Assembly (NCBI GenBank): GCA_039995105.1
Contig: CP146203.1
Span: forward strand, 3,465,543 to 3,529,542
Length of the DNA: 64,000 nucleotides
Reading direction: 5' to 3'
Source of the DNA: Jonesiaceae bacterium BS-20
Lineage (GTDB): Bacteria > Actinomycetota > Actinomycetes > Actinomycetales > Cellulomonadaceae
A program made the translations under genes and the position numbers. The notes beneath the pieces are model-generated. The model worked only from the letters and a program-made list of their open reading frames with translations, ran no database searches and was not told where the DNA came from. Below, one piece after another: positions 7,485 through 15,626 of this stretch; position 1 is the first letter of the stretch, and every line of letters starts with the position of its first letter.

Positions 7485-8149
7485 GCCCCCGAAAGTTCTG
7501 GGCTAACCCTAGCCCCTGGTGTCTAGCAGCTGCGGGGATTTATGCGGTGCAAGCCGTGCAAAGCATCTTTATCGCGGATTATCTGACCGCCCTGTACGAA
7601 GCTGTTTCGGCCACCACGTTGATTACTATCGCATACCTTTCACGATCCAATCGGATGCTTGCGGATCTCATCGCCACCAAGGGATCGTTCAAAGAAAATC
7701 CAAATAAGCGGTTCCCAGAAGCAGTGGAAGCCATTCTCGAGAAAAACCGGCAGGAACTCACAAACGCTCCCGATAAACCAAGATTCGCAATGGTCAATGG
7801 AAAGCGAACAACAAATATGACCTGGGGCGACTGGACCCTTGGCGCCAGCAATCGCCTGCTACTAGGCATCGCCTACGACAACGGCGAATATTTCGCAATC
7901 GTCATCACCGAAACCAACCGCAACGAAGAATGCTGGCTGATGGTGAAAGCAACCACCAGCGATGACTACGACTTCCAAACTTTCAAAGTCAACCTGTACG
8001 ACACAAACCCAGAACTCTACGGCCACCGGCAAGCCCGAGTAAAGAAAATCACCCTGCCCCCAGACACCTTCAAGATCCGTCTAAGACTAGGCGACACCTT
8101 TGATCAGCAACACCCAACCCTAGAAACGAGAGTCCCATGGAACAACTAA
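7481..8149 (+). CDS. Membrane hypothetical protein
   Basis: 222 residues from the ATG at 7481, which overlaps the preceding stop. Residues about 10-28 and 33-52 are hydrophobic and form an N-terminal membrane hairpin; the remaining 165 residues are a soluble domain. The codons become strongly A/C-rich through this gene, the first part of a composition swing that ends at 8496. Function unknown. Confidence 0.55.
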   Translation: MSPRKFWANPSPWCLAAAGIYAVQAVQSIFIADYLTALYEAVSATTLITIAYLSRSNRMLADLIATKGSFKENPNKRFPEAVEAILEKNRQELTNAPDKPRFAMVNGKRTTNMTWGDWTLGASNRLLLGIAYDNGEYFAIVITETNRNEECWLMVKATTSDDYDFQTFKVNLYDTNPELYGHRQARVKKITLPPDTFKIRLRLGDTFDQQHPTLETRVPWNN

Positions 8150-8427
8150 CCGCCAACCCAACATCATTCGCTAAAGCAATGAAAAACCAAGCAGAAATCG
8201 AACCAAACACACCAGCCCCAGACAACCAAAAACAAGTAGTAGTAACCTTCCGCAACCGCGGCCCCCACATCTACCGAAACAGCAGCCAACGCCCATTTCG
8301 CATCGAATCAATCGACGGCCACCTCTACATCCGCGAAAGCACCGCCATCGTCGCAATCCACGCCCCAGGAAACTGGGCCTCCGCACGAATCGAACCACCC
8401 CGCCAAACCCCCAAAGACGACCGCTAA
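8137..8427 (+). CDS. Small hypothetical protein
   Basis: 96 residues, overlapping the previous gene by 13 nt. It has a Q/N/P-rich first third, then a compact segment (VVVTFRNRGPHIYRN, FRIESIDGHLYIRESTAIVAI) that looks beta-structured. Codon third positions are almost all C or A. Not recognised. Confidence 0.5.
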   Translation: MEQLTANPTSFAKAMKNQAEIEPNTPAPDNQKQVVVTFRNRGPHIYRNSSQRPFRIESIDGHLYIRESTAIVAIHAPGNWASARIEPPRQTPKDDR

Positions 8428-8429
8428 CG

Positions 8430-9101
8430 ATGACCATCGACTACACCAACACCAAAAAAGCCAAAACCAACCGCACCAAAAAAGCCAACACCCTGGCGCT
8501 CGCGGCTGCTGCATTGGGTTTGCTGTCGTATGAACTTTTGATCCCTGGCAGCACGCTTGCTGATGAGCAGCGCCGGGAACGGGTTCGTAAGCATGCTGGC
8601 TTCAAAGCGCGGCCATCTGATGCGACGTGGGAGGAAGCGACGATGGTGCTGATGGCCAACTCGATGGCTTTGCCAGAGACGGTGCTGTGTGGGGTCTGCT
8701 CTCACCCGGTGCGCCGTGTGCGCACTGGTGGGGGATCGATGGTTGACCTTGACGTATATGCCCACCCGGCGGGAAATGTTTGGCCTCACCAGGTGGGCGG
8801 CAAGGTCGTGGCCGAGTTCATTACTGGTACGGACTCAGCCCCTGATGATGCGCCGTTGTTTCGGTTGCATTCGAAATCGTGTCCGCTAGCCAAGGATGCG
8901 TGGAAGCGTCGCCTAGCTGAGGCGCCAAAGTGTCGTGCATGTGGTGAACCGCTATCTGGCCGTTTGGCCTACACATGGCGGGAGTATCACACGCACCCGA
9001 ATTGCTACGAGGAGGAGGTGATTTCAGATGGACCAAGAAGATCTAGAACTCGTCCGCCCCGCAAACGCAGTGCAAGTAGTGCTGTGCAGCGCCGGAGGTA
9101 A
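8430..9101 (+). CDS. Zinc-ribbon hypothetical protein spanning a composition break
   Basis: 223 residues. It starts with a Lys/Thr-rich segment, then a hydrophobic ALALAAAALGLL stretch. A body with two Cys pairs follows (CGVC near residue 88, CRAC near 171), plus an isolated Cys and His residues; the tail is Arg-rich. The DNA changes abruptly inside this gene at 8496-8505 from A/C-rich to G/T-rich codons. Function unknown. Confidence 0.5.
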   Translation: MTIDYTNTKKAKTNRTKKANTLALAAAALGLLSYELLIPGSTLADEQRRERVRKHAGFKARPSDATWEEATMVLMANSMALPETVLCGVCSHPVRRVRTGGGSMVDLDVYAHPAGNVWPHQVGGKVVAEFITGTDSAPDDAPLFRLHSKSCPLAKDAWKRRLAEAPKCRACGEPLSGRLAYTWREYHTHPNCYEEEVISDGPRRSRTRPPRKRSASSAVQRRR

Positions 9102-9147
9102 AGCAATCAATATGGCAACAGGCGAGTGCGCCTGTTGCTCTGACTAG
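9028..9147 (+). CDS. 39-residue Cys-containing small protein
   Basis: A short frame starting at the ATG 9028 with an excellent GGAGGAGG Shine-Dalgarno sequence (9011-9018), overlapping the end of the previous gene in another frame. It is acidic at the N-terminus and ends with a Cys cluster (GECACCSD). The last 24 nt of its coding DNA form a perfect 10-bp hairpin (9115-9124 with 9129-9138). Not recognised; supported by ribosome-binding site and position only. Confidence 0.45.
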   Translation: MDQEDLELVRPANAVQVVLCSAGGKAINMATGECACCSD

Positions 9148-9164
9148 GGGAAAGTAGGCAGGCT

Positions 9165-10169
9165 ATGGCATGGATGAAAGTTGGCGATAACGCTGCCACA
9201 TACCCGCCACTCCTTTCAGTAGCGGGAATGCCAGGAGCGGACGAACGCACTGTTAATGAGGTCTTTGGATTTGTGTTTAGAGCTGCCTCACAGAGCGCAG
9301 CCCACTCTACTGATTACATCGTCGAGATGGGCACCCTGCATATGCTGGGCTTTGGCGGCGCTACAAGGCTGATTGAACTTTGTGAGCGCGCCTGCATCAT
9401 GACCGAAGTTATCCTTGAAAATGGCCTAAAAGCCTACAAGATCGTTGCTGACCCGGAATTTATCAATATCCGGTTGCGCGCAGAGATCGAATGGGAACGG
9501 CAGCAACGTAATGACACCCGGGATCCCGGATTAACTATTCCTGTGAGGCTTCGCGACGGGGACAATTGCCGCTGGTGCGGCGTACTGGTCCACTGGCGCG
9601 GTAAAGGCACTGCCAGGAGTGGGGAGTACGATCACCAGAACCCTGGTGAAGCCGGGACGGTAGCGACGATGTTCGTTTGCTGCCGTGGTTGTAATGCTGG
9701 ACGCGGCGCGAACCGTGAGGCGTGGGACGACACCCACACGCGACGACCAGCACCCAAGCACCCTTTATATGGGCGCTGGACCGCAGATCTTCTGCAAAAA
9801 AATGGCTACCCAGAGATTGAAGCCAATATTAGTAGCGACGAAGACCAACCGCAGACGGGAGGCGCCACGGCAGCAGCACCAGTGCAGCGCCAGGCAGACC
9901 CTATCGCGACCGAGGTCAACGGCGCTCCAGATGATCTAAGTCCGCCTGTAAGTCCTCCCGAAGTCATTTCTAAGTCACTTAAGCAGTCCGACAATACGAG
10001 TATTGCCGGGTCGGGTAGGGACGGGACTAAGCGTGTAGATACAGGTAGAGGTAGTGCTGGGTCTAAGCGTGGCGGGTCTACGCATGGCGGTACTACGTGG
10101 CCTTCTGCTGGAAATCCCAGTGCTGGGTCTAAGCGTCGTCGTGGTAAGCGTGGGGGTAGGCGGTCATGA
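9165..10169 (+). CDS. HNH-like zinc-binding early protein with basic tail
   Basis: 334 residues. Residues about 1-115 are helical. Residues about 135-185 hold CRWC, a YDHQNP motif and CCRGC, the layout of an HNH or related treble-clef endonuclease. The last 100 residues are disordered and Gly/Ser/Arg/Lys-rich with an internal repeat (SAGSKR, twice), suited to nucleic-acid binding. Possibly a replication or recombination nuclease. It overlaps the next gene by four bases. Confidence 0.6.
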   Translation: MAWMKVGDNAATYPPLLSVAGMPGADERTVNEVFGFVFRAASQSAAHSTDYIVEMGTLHMLGFGGATRLIELCERACIMTEVILENGLKAYKIVADPEFINIRLRAEIEWERQQRNDTRDPGLTIPVRLRDGDNCRWCGVLVHWRGKGTARSGEYDHQNPGEAGTVATMFVCCRGCNAGRGANREAWDDTHTRRPAPKHPLYGRWTADLLQKNGYPEIEANISSDEDQPQTGGATAAAPVQRQADPIATEVNGAPDDLSPPVSPPEVISKSLKQSDNTSIAGSGRDGTKRVDTGRGSAGSKRGGSTHGGTTWPSAGNPSAGSKRRRGKRGGRRS

Positions 10170-10969
10170 GGTTGAATCTTCCGAAGTGTCCTCGGTGTGG
10201 GGCGATGGCTCCTCCTGGGATGGTGATCTGTTCTGGGTGCATGGAAGCTTTGATTGGTCGGCTTCGTGGTACTCGTGAGTTGGATCAGGCAGTTTTGACG
10301 GCTCAGGCTAATGAGATGCGGTTTGCTAGGTCTCCTGGGACTTCTGGTTCGCGTCCTCTGGGGATGATTCCGTTCAATGAGCGCCTGAGCAAGGTTGCAG
10401 GGGAGTGGCGTAAGCAGGTCCAGATATCGGCTGGAGAGATTGCCCAGGCCGTTGGTGAGGATCAGCCTGTTGGGGTTTCGAGTGCGGCCGAGTTCATCGC
10501 GGATAACTCCAGGTGGATTCAGCGGCATGAGCAGGCGCCGGCCATGGTTGATTACTTGCAGGGTTTGTATTCGCGGGTCGAGCGTTTAGTTGACGCACCT
10601 CCGGAGAGATTGTTTGTTGGTATTTGTGGTGAGGCACTTGAAGACCTGTCGATCTGTCAGACTCGGATCTATGCCATTGATGGGAGAGACGAGGCTACGT
10701 GCAGTAGCTGCGGCTTCGACCATGCAATTTACGGCCGGCGGGCGGCGTTGAAAGAGGAGGCCCGCAAGATCGCTCTTCCTCCGGCTGAGCTTGCTAGAGC
10801 AGTGGACGGCCTTGGGATTGTTGAGGTTACTGCTAAGCAGATTGATAACTGGCAGCAGCGTGGCAAACTAACACCAGTGAGGTTCACTAATGATGGCCGG
10901 CGTCGTCCGATGTTTTTGGTAGGTGATGTGATTGATTTGGTGAACTCTCTTGCAATGAATAAACGGTGA
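10166..10969 (+). CDS. Zinc-finger/helix-turn-helix protein at end of early operon
   Basis: 267 residues. An N-terminal CPRC...CSGC zinc knuckle (residues about 8-25) is followed by a helical middle, a second CSSC pair near residue 184, and a C-terminal MerR-like helix-turn-helix (ELARAVDGLGIVEVTAKQIDNW, with a wing RRRPMFLVGDVIDLV). Proteins of this design are common in actinophages just before the packaging genes. It may regulate late transcription, which is inference from its last-early-gene position beside the late promoter. Confidence 0.6.
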   Translation: MRLNLPKCPRCGAMAPPGMVICSGCMEALIGRLRGTRELDQAVLTAQANEMRFARSPGTSGSRPLGMIPFNERLSKVAGEWRKQVQISAGEIAQAVGEDQPVGVSSAAEFIADNSRWIQRHEQAPAMVDYLQGLYSRVERLVDAPPERLFVGICGEALEDLSICQTRIYAIDGRDEATCSSCGFDHAIYGRRAALKEEARKIALPPAELARAVDGLGIVEVTAKQIDNWQQRGKLTPVRFTNDGRRRPMFLVGDVIDLVNSLAMNKR

Positions 10970-10975
10970 CACGCC

Positions 10976-11030
10976 CACCTTGTCTGCTTGCATGGTGCTT
11001 GACAAGGTGAGGAGTACTATTTGTTTAGAT
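10976..11030 (+). promoter_or_regulatory. Candidate late promoter with overlapping operator
   Basis: A perfect -35 box TTGACA at 10999-11004 is followed about 17-19 bp later by an AT-rich TGTTTAGAT (-10 candidate around 11022-11030). A perfect 9-bp inverted repeat flanks it: CACCTTGTC (10976-10984) and GACAAGGTG (11001-11009); the right arm overlaps the -35 box. This is the best promoter match in the prophage and sits between early and late operons. A bound repressor or activator on the repeat would control late transcription; the protein is unknown. Confidence 0.5.
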
Positions 11031-11044
11031 CGAAATATTTGTCA

Positions 11045-11077
11045 GAAGCCTAGCGGCCACACCGCTGGGCTTCTTTC
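11045..11077 (+). terminator. Hairpin with T-run just downstream of the late promoter
   Basis: GAAGCC-t-AGCGG (11045-11056) pairs with CCGCT-g-GGCTTC (11062-11073), followed by TTTC. It would form soon after the predicted late transcription start and before the first late gene. It could terminate early-operon read-through, or act as an attenuator needing antitermination. Confidence 0.5.
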
Positions 11078-11099
11078 ATTTGGGATGGAGGTGGCACTG

Positions 11100-11486
11100 G
11101 TGCCGAAGGCTCCACCGTCTCGTTGTCCGGTTCCAGGGTGCCGGTCGCTTACGGTTGCGCGTGGTCGATGTGCTGATCATCCGCCGAAGCCGTGGGCTCA
11201 GCGTTCCCGTAACTCGCAGATCTTGACGCGGTCGCAGCAGATGAAGTTCCGTAATGCGGTTCTCGCAGGTGACCCCACTTGCGCTTGTACTGGTTGGTGC
11301 GGTCAGCACCCGGGTGCTTGCGCAGTGTTGGCTCAAGAAGCTGATCATATTATTTCAATTGGCGAGGGTGGATCCCATCATGCTCTTGAGAATGGCCAGC
11401 CCCTGTGTAGCTCGTGCCATGCGGTGAAGACCAGAGCAGAGATCGCCAGGGCAAAGGCTCGATCGAAGAAAGGGGGCAAGCCGTGA
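11100..11486 (+). CDS. Phage HNH endonuclease
   Basis: 128 residues from the GTG at 11100, chosen for its GGAGG at 11087-11092; earlier in-frame starts would run back through the hairpin and promoter. It has an N-terminal zinc knuckle (CPVPGC...RCADH), then a classical HNH core: ADHIISIGEGGSHHALENGQPLC with CSSCH at the end. In HK97-type cos phages an HNH protein encoded beside the terminase stimulates specific cos cleavage. It precedes TerS here, supporting the same packaging role. Confidence 0.85.
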   Translation: MPKAPPSRCPVPGCRSLTVARGRCADHPPKPWAQRSRNSQILTRSQQMKFRNAVLAGDPTCACTGWCGQHPGACAVLAQEADHIISIGEGGSHHALENGQPLCSSCHAVKTRAEIARAKARSKKGGKP

Positions 11487-11812
11487 CCATGCCAGATCTC
11501 ATACATGATCCCGACACCGTTGCTGCGGTGCAGGAGGCGTTGCTTACAACGATTGGCAAACAGTTCGGTGTGATGTTCTCTGAGGAAGAGGCCGATGCGC
11601 TGCTCGTTGCGTTGATGCGTGCCGGGTGGACCTTGGAACCACTCGAGGGCGAACAGGTGACTGAGTTGCCCTCAACTTTGCCCCAAGAATCATTACAGGC
11701 CGCTCATGGTGCGGTACACGTACACGTGCACGTCTCACCAAGTGATACGGCTTCTCGGGTGAATCAAGCGGTCTGGGTTGCTCAAGCGGCCCTCCGTGAT
11801 CTCCCCGCATAA
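11483..11812 (+). CDS. Small hypothetical protein between HNH and terminase
   Basis: 109 residues from the GTG at 11483, overlapping the HNH stop (GTGA). N-terminal half is helical and acidic; the C-terminal half contains an unusual alternating His/Val run (HVHVHV) near residue 76. Not recognised. It belongs to the packaging operon by position. Confidence 0.55.
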   Translation: MTMPDLIHDPDTVAAVQEALLTTIGKQFGVMFSEEEADALLVALMRAGWTLEPLEGEQVTELPSTLPQESLQAAHGAVHVHVHVSPSDTASRVNQAVWVAQAALRDLPA

Positions 11813-11954
11813 CCCTGCCTGATCTGCAAAAATGCCCCCAAAGAGGGGGCAGGGGTGTCTAAATGTCCGAATTGACCCCATATTTCGGCGGAGCCGAAGG
11901 TCTCCTTTTGTGCGCGTGAGTTTTACCCCTTTTTATCTCCAAAGGAGGAAAAAT
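11813..11954 (+). other. Non-coding gap with inverted repeats; candidate cos region
   Basis: A 142-bp non-coding stretch immediately before TerS. It holds TGCCCCC (11833-11839) with GGGGGCA (11845-11851), and TTCGGC (11884-11889) with GCCGAA (11893-11898). HNH-plus-P27-type terminase phages commonly carry the cos site beside terS. No cos sequence can be read directly. The strong ribosome-binding site AAAGGAGG (11941-11947) belongs to terS. Confidence 0.3.
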
Positions 11955-12425
11955 ATGGGAGCAAGAGGACCACTTCCAGAGGCTTCACTAGCACCAGCTC
12001 ACCTCCGAATTGTCTCGGATTCTTCCCTAAGCCCAGAGAAAACAGCCGCAACAGCCGTTAAAAGTGCCCGGCCAGTCAAGCCTAAAAGCATGCCGGCACT
12101 CGCCAGTCGCATGTGGGATCAAATTGTTGAAGATCTCGAAGACGCTGGGATGATTGCCCGCTGCGACGCCGCGACCCTCGAACTAGCGCTGCGGCACTAC
12201 GCGCTTGCGGTGAAGGCCTCAAACACGCTGAACCGCGCCTCGGTGATCAAGAGAGATGACAAAAACAAACGGGAAATGCGCCACCCGGCGTCCCAGATCT
12301 TTCATGCTCACTCCAATGCGTTCATGGAATATGCCAAGCAGATGGGATTGACGTTCGTCTCCCGTGCTCGAACACCGTTTGGGGGTCAGGAGGGTCCAAC
12401 CGATGGAAACAACCCTCTTGCATGA
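11955..12425 (+). CDS. Phage terminase small subunit (P27-like)
   Basis: 156 residues from the ATG at 11955, eight bases after a strong AAAGGAGG. The N-terminus (MGARGPLPEASLAPAH) and a helical core containing MWDQIVEDLEDAGMIARCD, then a C-terminal FMEYAKQMGLTFVSRART, follow the P27-family pattern. It recognises phage DNA and hands it to TerL. It overlaps the TerL start by 23 nt. Confidence 0.85.
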   Translation: MGARGPLPEASLAPAHLRIVSDSSLSPEKTAATAVKSARPVKPKSMPALASRMWDQIVEDLEDAGMIARCDAATLELALRHYALAVKASNTLNRASVIKRDDKNKREMRHPASQIFHAHSNAFMEYAKQMGLTFVSRARTPFGGQEGPTDGNNPLA

Positions 12426-14151
12426 GACTGAAACCGAAGAAGAGACATTCGCCGCGCCGCTTTCACCTGAAGTTCAGTGGTACCTGGAATCTCGCGGCTA
12501 TGAACTTCCAGACGCAACGAAACCATTGTGGCGAACCAAGGAGCCCAGAGATGAACCTGGTGCCTTCTTTAACCCCGCCTTAGTAGATAAGGCGCTCGCA
12601 GTCCTACGTACGTTCGTTCACACACAAGGAAAATGGTCTGGCCAGCCATTTGAAGCCGCTGCTTGGCAGGTGGCCTACCTGATTGCCCCAATTTTTGGTT
12701 GGGTCCACACGAACCGTGCAGGTAAAGTGGTCCGGATCATCACCTCGGTATGGTTCGAAGTGCCCCGAAAGAACGGCAAAACCACGATTGCGGCGGCAAT
12801 CGCGTTGCTACTTGCATTTGGTGATGGGGAAGAAGGCGCGCAGGTGTACGCCGCAGCTGCTAGCCGTGGCCAAGCAGAATTTGCTTACACTCCTGCGAAA
12901 CTGATTGCAGAAAAATCAAAGAGTTTTCGTCAAGCAGGCATACGAGCGTGGAAGAAAGAGATCATCCGTCGTCGTGACGGCTCGCTGATGAAAGCGATCT
13001 CTGCTGCTGGTGATCTTTCCCAGGGCTCAAACCCGAACGGTTACATTGTTGATGAGGTGCATGTCCATAAAAAGATGGATGTTATTGACGCCTTGGAATC
13101 AGGTGTTGGCGCGAGAGACCAACCGCTTGGGATGTACATATCAACCGCGGACGATGGTAAGACCCACAGCCCGTATGCCAAGAAGCGTAAGGAAGCAGAG
13201 GAACTTTGCGCTGAGATTCTTCACAACCCAGCCAAAGCAGTGGTTATCTTTGCTGCGCCGGCTAATGCAGATCCTCACAGCGAGACTACCTGGGCGTTCG
13301 CGAACCCGGGGTTCCCGGTTTCGCCCACGTATGAAGCGATGGTAGCGCTTTCGAATGCTGCGATGGCAAGCGAGGAAGCACTGACGAAATTCAAGCGATT
13401 TAATCTGAATATTCGTGCGGGTGAGGCCGGTAAATATATTTCCGTGAAGGACTGGAATGCTAACGCTGGAGTCATCGATGAGGAAGCTCTTGAGGGGCTC
13501 ACCTGTTATTCCGGTGTTGACCTGGCATCGGTATCTGACCTTTCTGCCTCGGCCCATGTTTTTCCTATGGGAGATGATGTTTTTCATGTGCTCTGGCACT
13601 TTTGGACCCCAGAGGATAATCTTCCCGCTTTGGACATCAGGACGAACGGTGCTGCATCATCTTGGGTTAAAGACGGTTGGCTGACGGTTACGCCGGGGAA
13701 CGTCACGGATTATGGCTTTATTGAGGCTGCGTTAGTGGCAGATTCTGAAAAGTACGATATTCGATCAATCGGTTTTGACCCGTATGGTGCAACGCAGATC
13801 GCCACCAGGTTGCAAGATAATCACGGGTTACCCATGGTCCGGGTGAGGCAGGGCTTTTTGACGCTTTCCCAGCCGTTGAAAGCGATCAAGCGGTTGGTCC
13901 TCCAAGGCACGAAAGGAACGCCACGGCTCGTACATGGGGCCAATCCTGTGATGCTTTGGATGACCGGGAACCTTGCTGTTGAGCGTGACGCCGCGGAAAA
14001 TGTTAAGCCGACTAAGGCCGCTGCTGGTGGTAAGGAACAAAACAAGATTGATGGCTGGTCCGCATTGGTGACGGCTTTCTCCGAATGCATTGCTAACGGT
14101 GAAGTCGATATCAACAACGACGACGAAGAGTACGAACTGGTCATTGCGTAG
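12403..14151 (+). CDS. Phage terminase large subunit
   Basis: 582 residues from the ATG at 12403 (AGGAGGG 9-15 nt upstream). The ATPase domain shows a Walker A-like PRKNGKTT at about residues 121-128 and Walker B YIVDEVH at about 214-220. The RNase H-like nuclease domain begins with GVDLASVSDLSA at about residue 370, giving the first catalytic Asp. Length and motif order match Terminase_1 family packaging motors of HK97-like phages. It packages DNA into proheads with TerS and the portal. Confidence 0.95.
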   Translation: METTLLHETETEEETFAAPLSPEVQWYLESRGYELPDATKPLWRTKEPRDEPGAFFNPALVDKALAVLRTFVHTQGKWSGQPFEAAAWQVAYLIAPIFGWVHTNRAGKVVRIITSVWFEVPRKNGKTTIAAAIALLLAFGDGEEGAQVYAAAASRGQAEFAYTPAKLIAEKSKSFRQAGIRAWKKEIIRRRDGSLMKAISAAGDLSQGSNPNGYIVDEVHVHKKMDVIDALESGVGARDQPLGMYISTADDGKTHSPYAKKRKEAEELCAEILHNPAKAVVIFAAPANADPHSETTWAFANPGFPVSPTYEAMVALSNAAMASEEALTKFKRFNLNIRAGEAGKYISVKDWNANAGVIDEEALEGLTCYSGVDLASVSDLSASAHVFPMGDDVFHVLWHFWTPEDNLPALDIRTNGAASSWVKDGWLTVTPGNVTDYGFIEAALVADSEKYDIRSIGFDPYGATQIATRLQDNHGLPMVRVRQGFLTLSQPLKAIKRLVLQGTKGTPRLVHGANPVMLWMTGNLAVERDAAENVKPTKAAAGGKEQNKIDGWSALVTAFSECIANGEVDINNDDEEYELVIA

Positions 14152-14164
14152 AGGGGAGCCATTC

Positions 14165-14371
14165 ATGCGGCAACAGCCTGGCACAAAAGTTGTATTAAGT
14201 CTGATCGACGGCAAGACGATTTCTGGCCGCGTAGTTCGATGCTGGCGGTGGCGGACCCTTCGGCTCCACAAAGGTGAAGCTTGGACGCCGGAAGGCAAGA
14301 TCCCCGCGCTAGGGACCATGCTGATCCCATATCGATCAATCATCATGCTGCAGGTGGACGACAATGACTGA
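14165..14371 (+). CDS. Small protein between terminase and portal
   Basis: 68 residues from the ATG at 14165, with GAGGGGAG upstream. Basic and beta-rich, with an SM-like look (VVLSLIDGKTISGRVVRCW, then IPYRSIIMLQV). The same position is often filled by an unannotated small gene in actinobacterial HK97-like phages. Overlaps the portal gene by eight bases. Confidence 0.55.
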   Translation: MRQQPGTKVVLSLIDGKTISGRVVRCWRWRTLRLHKGEAWTPEGKIPALGTMLIPYRSIIMLQVDDND

Positions 14372-15626
14372 ACTCGCTTGGGCTAGCAAGAGCGTGGTCA
14401 CTTGGGGGAAAGACGAAACACCCCAAGCGCTGGACTCGTGGGGCCAGCATCTGACCCCGCACATTCAAGTCGTAGACCCCGGAGTGCCGCTATCGGAACT
14501 CACCACTGGTGCTCGATCCCCAATGGCCATGTGGAAGACCCAACCAAGCCTACGCAAAGTAGTCTCCTTTGCTGCCAGAAACGTCGCCAGCGTGCCATTG
14601 CACGTCTACATTCGGGAGTCTGATACTTCACGGCAACGCGATGCCAACGGAGCGGCGGAGGGCCTGCTACGCAATCCTTCGCAACTAGTTACCGGCCCGA
14701 AACTACTCCATGACGTCGTTGTGGATTTGATGCTCTACGACCGGTGGATGATCACCATTATTGATGGGGAACTACGCCGGATCCCAGCGAAGCTGATCCA
14801 AGTCGAATATGACTTCCTCGGTGGCATCACCAGCCTAGGTGTCAGCACTCCCAAAGGCGTTGTCGATGTAACGGGTAATGTTCTGGCTTACGACTCGGGC
14901 TGGGCAGACTCGTCCGAGGGCGGCGTCAGCCCAATGCGAACGCTCGCAACGGTCCTCGAGGAACAACGGCGCGCTGTCCAATGGCGCGCAGAGCAGTGGG
15001 ACCAGGGCGCACGCCTCTCTGGAATCCTGACCTACCCGGGCACGATGAATCCCAACAAGAAGCAACGCTTCATCGAAGCATGGCGTGCCTACACCGCGTC
15101 CAAAGCCGGCGGAACCCCGATTCTTGAGAACGGCATGGAATACAAGCCGATAGACCGGGGCCGACCAATCGACTCCAAAGATCTTGAAGGCCGCAAACTC
15201 ACCGACGCAGAAGTAGCCAGTTTCTACCACATCCCACCAGAACTGGTTGGGGCCAGGCAAGGCACCTTCTCAAACATTGCAGCCTTCCGCCAGATGCTCT
15301 TTGGCCCCACACTCGGGCCCATCCTGAGCCGCATCGAAGCCGCCATCAACGCCCAAATCATCCCCGCACTAGCACCCGCTGGTGCATACGCGGAGTTCAA
15401 CAGAGAATCTGCGCTCGCGGGATCGTTTGCTGAGCAGGCGTCGTACTTGCAAAAGGCTGTTGGTGCTCCGTACATGACCAGGGCGGAGGCGAGGGCGATC
15501 CAGAATCTGCCTCGGATTGACGACACAGACGAGCTGATTGTGCCTCTCAACGTCATTGAGGGCGGCCTTGCGAGCCCTGCGGATACTGCGCCAAGTAACG
15601 AGCCGGAATGGGGAGGTAAGGAATGA
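14364..15626 (+). CDS. HK97-family portal protein
   Basis: 420 residues, the normal length for HK97 gp3-type portals. Typical elements: an N-terminal V/A-rich arm, FAARNVASVPLHVY, a DLMLYDRWMITII segment, then GILTYPGTMNPNKKQRFIEAW and FYHIPPELVG, followed by the long helical clip/stem end. It forms the dodecameric DNA entry ring. At 15411-15420 the coding style changes sharply from C/A-ending to G/T-ending codons without a break in the protein. Confidence 0.93.
   Translation: MTELAWASKSVVTWGKDETPQALDSWGQHLTPHIQVVDPGVPLSELTTGARSPMAMWKTQPSLRKVVSFAARNVASVPLHVYIRESDTSRQRDANGAAEGLLRNPSQLVTGPKLLHDVVVDLMLYDRWMITIIDGELRRIPAKLIQVEYDFLGGITSLGVSTPKGVVDVTGNVLAYDSGWADSSEGGVSPMRTLATVLEEQRRAVQWRAEQWDQGARLSGILTYPGTMNPNKKQRFIEAWRAYTASKAGGTPILENGMEYKPIDRGRPIDSKDLEGRKLTDAEVASFYHIPPELVGARQGTFSNIAAFRQMLFGPTLGPILSRIEAAINAQIIPALAPAGAYAEFNRESALAGSFAEQASYLQKAVGAPYMTRAEARAIQNLPRIDDTDELIVPLNVIEGGLASPADTAPSNEPEWGGKE

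Noticed and set aside
9806..10528. Minus-strand open frame of 240 codons
   Set aside because: Lies antisense to two supported early genes, is Pro/Arg/Thr-rich with no domain, and has no ribosome-binding site; a shadow caused by G/T-rich coding on the other strand.
10976..11009. Inverted repeat read as a terminator of the early operon
   Set aside because: The arms are 16 bp apart, no T-run follows, and the right arm lies on a TTGACA box; an operator is the better reading.
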